This document shows, in pieces, positions 22,653 through 25,211 of a stretch of DNA of 25,211 nt. The first letter of the stretch is position 1. Each line of letters starts with the position of its first letter. The notes beneath the pieces are model-generated. The model was not told the DNA's origin. It ran no database searches and worked only from the letters and a program-made list of their open reading frames with translations. This stretch comes from Parvibaculum sp964560165 (GTDB lineage: Bacteria > Pseudomonadota > Alphaproteobacteria > Parvibaculales > Parvibaculaceae), in contig CAZLLB010000017.1 of NCBI GenBank assembly GCA_964560165.1, forward strand, positions 1 to 25,211. The letters run 5' to 3'. The translations under genes and the position numbers were made by a program.

Positions 22653-24620
22653 NNNNNNNGCCTCATCGTAAGACCCATGATCGCAAAACGCGACACAGCA
22701 GTCGCATACGACAACGCGTTCCACTCGGGCGTCAATGTCATCCGAGGAGACAACTCCTCTGGCAAGTCGACCATTATGAATTTTCTGTTCTATGGCCTCG
22801 GCGGCGATCTCGACCGCTCAGCCTGGAGTGAGTACGCGCTTCTTTGCGATCAGGTCTGGATTGAGGCGGAGTTCAATGGAAATCCGGCAGTTCTACGCCG
22901 CCAAATTGACGTCGCTTCGCAATCCGCTATGGAAATATATGGAGGTCGCTATCTACAGGCGGTCTCAGCTCCGATAGAAGCTTGGCATCGCTATCCATAC
23001 GCGCGGAAACAGAACCAAGAGAGTTTCTCCCAAGCTATTTTCCGGTTGCTGGAAATGCCTGATGTAGCAGTCGAGGGAACGTCTAGCATTACCATCCATC
23101 AGATTCTGCGATTGCTGTACGCCGATCAGCTCTCTCCAACGGAAAGCCTATTCCGTTTTGAGGGGTATGACCCGGAGAACCTGAGGGAGGCGGTCGGCAA
23201 CCTTCTCTGCGGTGCCTTCGATACTGAAATTTACGAGCTCCAGAAACTGAAGAGGAATAAGGAGCGAGAACTTACCGACGCCTCGGCAGAACTACGGAGC
23301 ATCTTCAAGGTCGTCGGCGGCGGCGATGAGAGTATGACGCTCGACTGGATAGAACAACGTCGCAAGGGCCTGATTAGTGAGCGCGATGGCGTTATGGCGC
23401 GGCTCGCGCGGGCTGAAGAAGCTTTCTACTCCACCCAATCCTCAGACCAAATCACACTCCAGGCGCAGAAAGACTTGTACAAGCAGGTGCAAAAGCTTCA
23501 GGCGGACATTCGCCAGAAGCAGTCTGACGTGGACGCTGTCGAGTTTGAGATTTCAGACTCATCCGCCTTCATCAAAACACTGCATGCTCGGCTTGAGGCA
23601 TTAAGAGACGCGGATCTTGCGGCCAGCGTGGTCCACACAATTCATTTTGGAACTTGCCCCGCCTGTTATGCAGAGGTCATCGAACACGACGATGAAATCG
23701 GAGCCTGTCACCTCTGCAAAACGCCGCTAGATGCGGAACGGGCGCGCGAGCGCGTTGTCGGGATTATCAATGAGCTTTCGATCCAGACAAAGCAGTCAGA
23801 ACGTCTGCAAGAGATTAGGTTAAACCGCTTAAACAACCATCAGGCGCAGTTGAGCGTGCTACAGAACAACTGGAAGCTCAAAGCCAAGGAACTGACCGAC
23901 CTGAGCTCCATACCTACGTCCAAGGCGCGCGAGGAAATTCGTGAGCTGCAACGTAAACTTGGTTACATTGACAAGTCTATCGAGGACATCGAGGCACAGG
24001 TAAAACTTGCTAACAAGATTGGTGATCTTGCAGAAAGAAAGGCAACGCTCGACCTAGAGATACAGAAGCTGACTACGCGTATCAGTGCCCTTCAACTCAG
24101 TCAGACAGATCGTCTACTGACGGCAAAGGCTAATATTGAAAGGAACATCATTGAAATCCTGAAAGGAGACCTGGATCGTCAGGACTCTTTCGAAAACCCC
24201 GAGCATGTGCGGTTCTCATTTAGCAAGAATTCAATCACTGTAGACGATCACACCTACTTCTCTGCCAGTTCCCGCGTCGTGTTAAAAACAGCATTCCTCG
24301 TTGGTTTTCTAGAGGCTGCCCTTGTTGATCCAAAGTTCCGCCATCCAAGGTTCCTAATGATTGATATAACCGAGGATAAGGGAATGGAACAGGAGCGCAG
24401 TCACAACTTCCAGAAACAGGTCATCGAGATTTCCGCCAAGGCACGGGTGGAGCACCAGGTTATCTTGGCAACCGCAATGCCTTGGCCGAGTATCAACGCT
24501 GAGCTATTTGTCGGCAAATTCTCAACACGGCAGCATGGTAGTCTCAATTTCATGCCGAAAAGGAATGAAGGCGCTAAGGCCTCAATAGAAGATACCGATG
24601 GGCAAAGCACAACCGATTGA
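22644..24620 (+). CDS. ABC-3C ATPase (SMC/Rad50-like AAA ATPase)
   Basis: From ATG 22644 through ten Ns the frame is 658 aa and fits a real length of ten for this gap. Walker A is GDNSSGKST (35-43). A long coiled-coil arm covers about 195-520 and is broken near its middle by CPAC (338-341) and CHLC (355-358), a likely zinc-binding tip. The signature-like SASSRVVLKTAF stands near residue 540, and Walker B is RFLMIDITED (Asp574, Glu577). This layout matches SMC-type ATPases of the ABC-3C conflict systems, with FLMIDxxEDKGM typical of that group. It probably senses DNA or nucleoprotein and drives activation of the partner proteins. The end overlaps the next gene by 23 bases. Confidence 0.82.
   Translation: MIXXXXLIVRPMIAKRDTAVAYDNAFHSGVNVIRGDNSSGKSTIMNFLFYGLGGDLDRSAWSEYALLCDQVWIEAEFNGNPAVLRRQIDVASQSAMEIYGGRYLQAVSAPIEAWHRYPYARKQNQESFSQAIFRLLEMPDVAVEGTSSITIHQILRLLYADQLSPTESLFRFEGYDPENLREAVGNLLCGAFDTEIYELQKLKRNKERELTDASAELRSIFKVVGGGDESMTLDWIEQRRKGLISERDGVMARLARAEEAFYSTQSSDQITLQAQKDLYKQVQKLQADIRQKQSDVDAVEFEISDSSAFIKTLHARLEALRDADLAASVVHTIHFGTCPACYAEVIEHDDEIGACHLCKTPLDAERARERVVGIINELSIQTKQSERLQEIRLNRLNNHQAQLSVLQNNWKLKAKELTDLSSIPTSKAREEIRELQRKLGYIDKSIEDIEAQVKLANKIGDLAERKATLDLEIQKLTTRISALQLSQTDRLLTAKANIERNIIEILKGDLDRQDSFENPEHVRFSFSKNSITVDDHTYFSASSRVVLKTAFLVGFLEAALVDPKFRHPRFLMIDITEDKGMEQERSHNFQKQVIEISAKARVEHQVILATAMPWPSINAELFVGKFSTRQHGSLNFMPKRNEGAKASIEDTDGQSTTD
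22650..22659. other. Assembly gap (10 N) at the MC/ATPase junction
   Basis: Ten undetermined bases. The ATPase frame remains open across it with start MI and then LIVRP, so ten may be the true length. The exact MC stop is hidden here. Confidence 0.95.
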
Positions 24621-24888
24621 AATTGGCGACTATAGGTTCGAGAGAAAGACTGACGCTCTCGTCTTCATGAAGGAGATGCTCAATCGCTATCATCCAGGTG
24701 ATACTGTCAGCGCCGCTGATGCCGATTTCTTGATTCTTGCGCTGAAACGCCATCCAGAGAGTGCGTCTAAGATCGGGGTCGGACCAAAGAAGTTTGAAGT
24801 CCGATCCGCCGACTATGGCACACAGTGCTTCTGGATCGTTCGAAACGATGGATCAGAGGAACGCTTTTCATACAAGAGCTGCGTCTGA
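24598..24888 (+). CDS. DUF3223 (DCL-like) domain protein
   Basis: The 96-aa protein shows the whole DUF3223 pattern: FLILALKRHPESASKIGVGP, KKFEVRSADYGTQCFWIVRN and DGSEERFSYKSCV. In plants the same domain occurs in DCL, which is needed for chloroplast rRNA processing, so an RNA-related role is possible. Its ATG lies 23 bases before the ATPase stop, in another frame, so the two are probably translated from one message. It is the last gene of the element and could be an accessory, regulator or immunity factor of the ABC-3C system. Confidence 0.8.
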   Translation: MGKAQPIEIGDYRFERKTDALVFMKEMLNRYHPGDTVSAADADFLILALKRHPESASKIGVGPKKFEVRSADYGTQCFWIVRNDGSEERFSYKSCV

Positions 24889-25072
24889 TGACAAGTGGCC
24901 AACGGTAAGCGTCAAGTTGGGATTGATAGCGCGGGCAAGGCCTCAACCCTAGGGTAAGATTGTCAAGCCAGCTATTTAATTCCAAACATCAAAGGCTTCC
25001 CCTTGGCGCATAACGGGCGGAACATAAACGCCACATACACAGACAATCTTTGCCCGAATTAACTGTCCGCCC

Positions 25073-25091
25073 GCTTCCATTTTGCTTCCAG
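25073..25091. repeat. Putative integrase arm-type site, right copy
   Basis: This is the perfect 19-bp partner of 16476-16494, in the same orientation, 65 bases inside attR. In the excised circle the two copies would flank the att core. Confidence 0.6.
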
Positions 25092-25120
25092 AAAATATTT
25101 TGGCGCAGAATGAGAACGAT

Positions 25121-25153
25121 AAAAAACCCGCTAAGTCATTGACTTAGCGGGTT
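25121..25153 (-). terminator. Element-borne rho-independent terminator for tRNA-Met
   Basis: AACCCGCTAAGTCA (25125-25138) pairs with TGACTTAGCGGGTT (25140-25153). On the minus strand six Ts follow (A-run at 25121-25126). It stands 5 bases beyond the tRNA CCA end and differs completely from the host terminator at 16259-16287. Confidence 0.88.
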
Positions 25154-25156
25154 AAT

Positions 25157-25211
<55 letters not shown>

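Overview
The window looks like the chromosome of an alphaproteobacterium, probably of the order Hyphomicrobiales (Rhizobiales). This rests on gene content: a ScfR/PrpR-type regulator divergent from a methylcitrate operon, and a fixNOQP/ccoNOQP-fixIS/ccoIS cluster. No species is claimed. Two 10-base runs of N (7754-7763 and 22650-22659) mark unresolved assembly joins that fall inside genes.

The left part (1-7706) handles propionyl-CoA. One minus-strand run reads acyl-CoA thioesterase, prpD, prpC, prpB and then metE (cut by the window edge), with 4-base overlaps or gaps of 9 to 27 bases. It diverges from an XRE/DUF2083 short-chain fatty acyl-CoA regulator across a 156-base region holding three ATTCACA/TGTGAAT repeats. 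Both the methylcitrate cycle and MetE work without vitamin B12, so the operon may form a cobalamin-sparing unit.

The middle part (7723-16156) is a complete structural set for a cbb3-type, high-affinity cytochrome c oxidase (ccoN, O, Q, P), followed by a 74-aa membrane protein, a DUF2189 membrane protein, the copper ATPase ccoI and ccoS. The usual ccoG and ccoH are missing from their normal place. Upstream lie a CopD-like membrane protein and a divergent Crp/Fnr-family regulator.

The right part (16297-25203) is an 8.86-kb integrated element in a tRNA-Met(CAU) gene, bounded by perfect 47-bp direct repeats of the tRNA 3' end. It carries a tyrosine integrase, a HicAB toxin-antitoxin pair, an orphan 242-aa gene, an AlpA/Xis-like protein, a hairpin-rich candidate rolling-circle origin, a 45-aa ORF, a Rep_trans-type replication initiator, and a cargo operon. 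The element brings its own rho-independent terminator for the restored tRNA. Paired copies of a 19-bp sequence inside both ends look like integrase arm sites.

The cargo operon (21358-24888) is the most interesting part. It reads as an ABC-three-component (ABC-3C) conflict system: a CTD-type protein, a middle component and a Rad50-like ABC ATPase, followed by a DUF3223 (plant DCL-like) protein. It is led by a 56-aa membrane peptide. The C-terminus of that peptide (AGGDIIGRDK) matches the N-terminus of the CTD-type protein (AGGHVIGRDN), which suggests a two-part, homotypic-motif link between a membrane effector and its ABC-3C controller.
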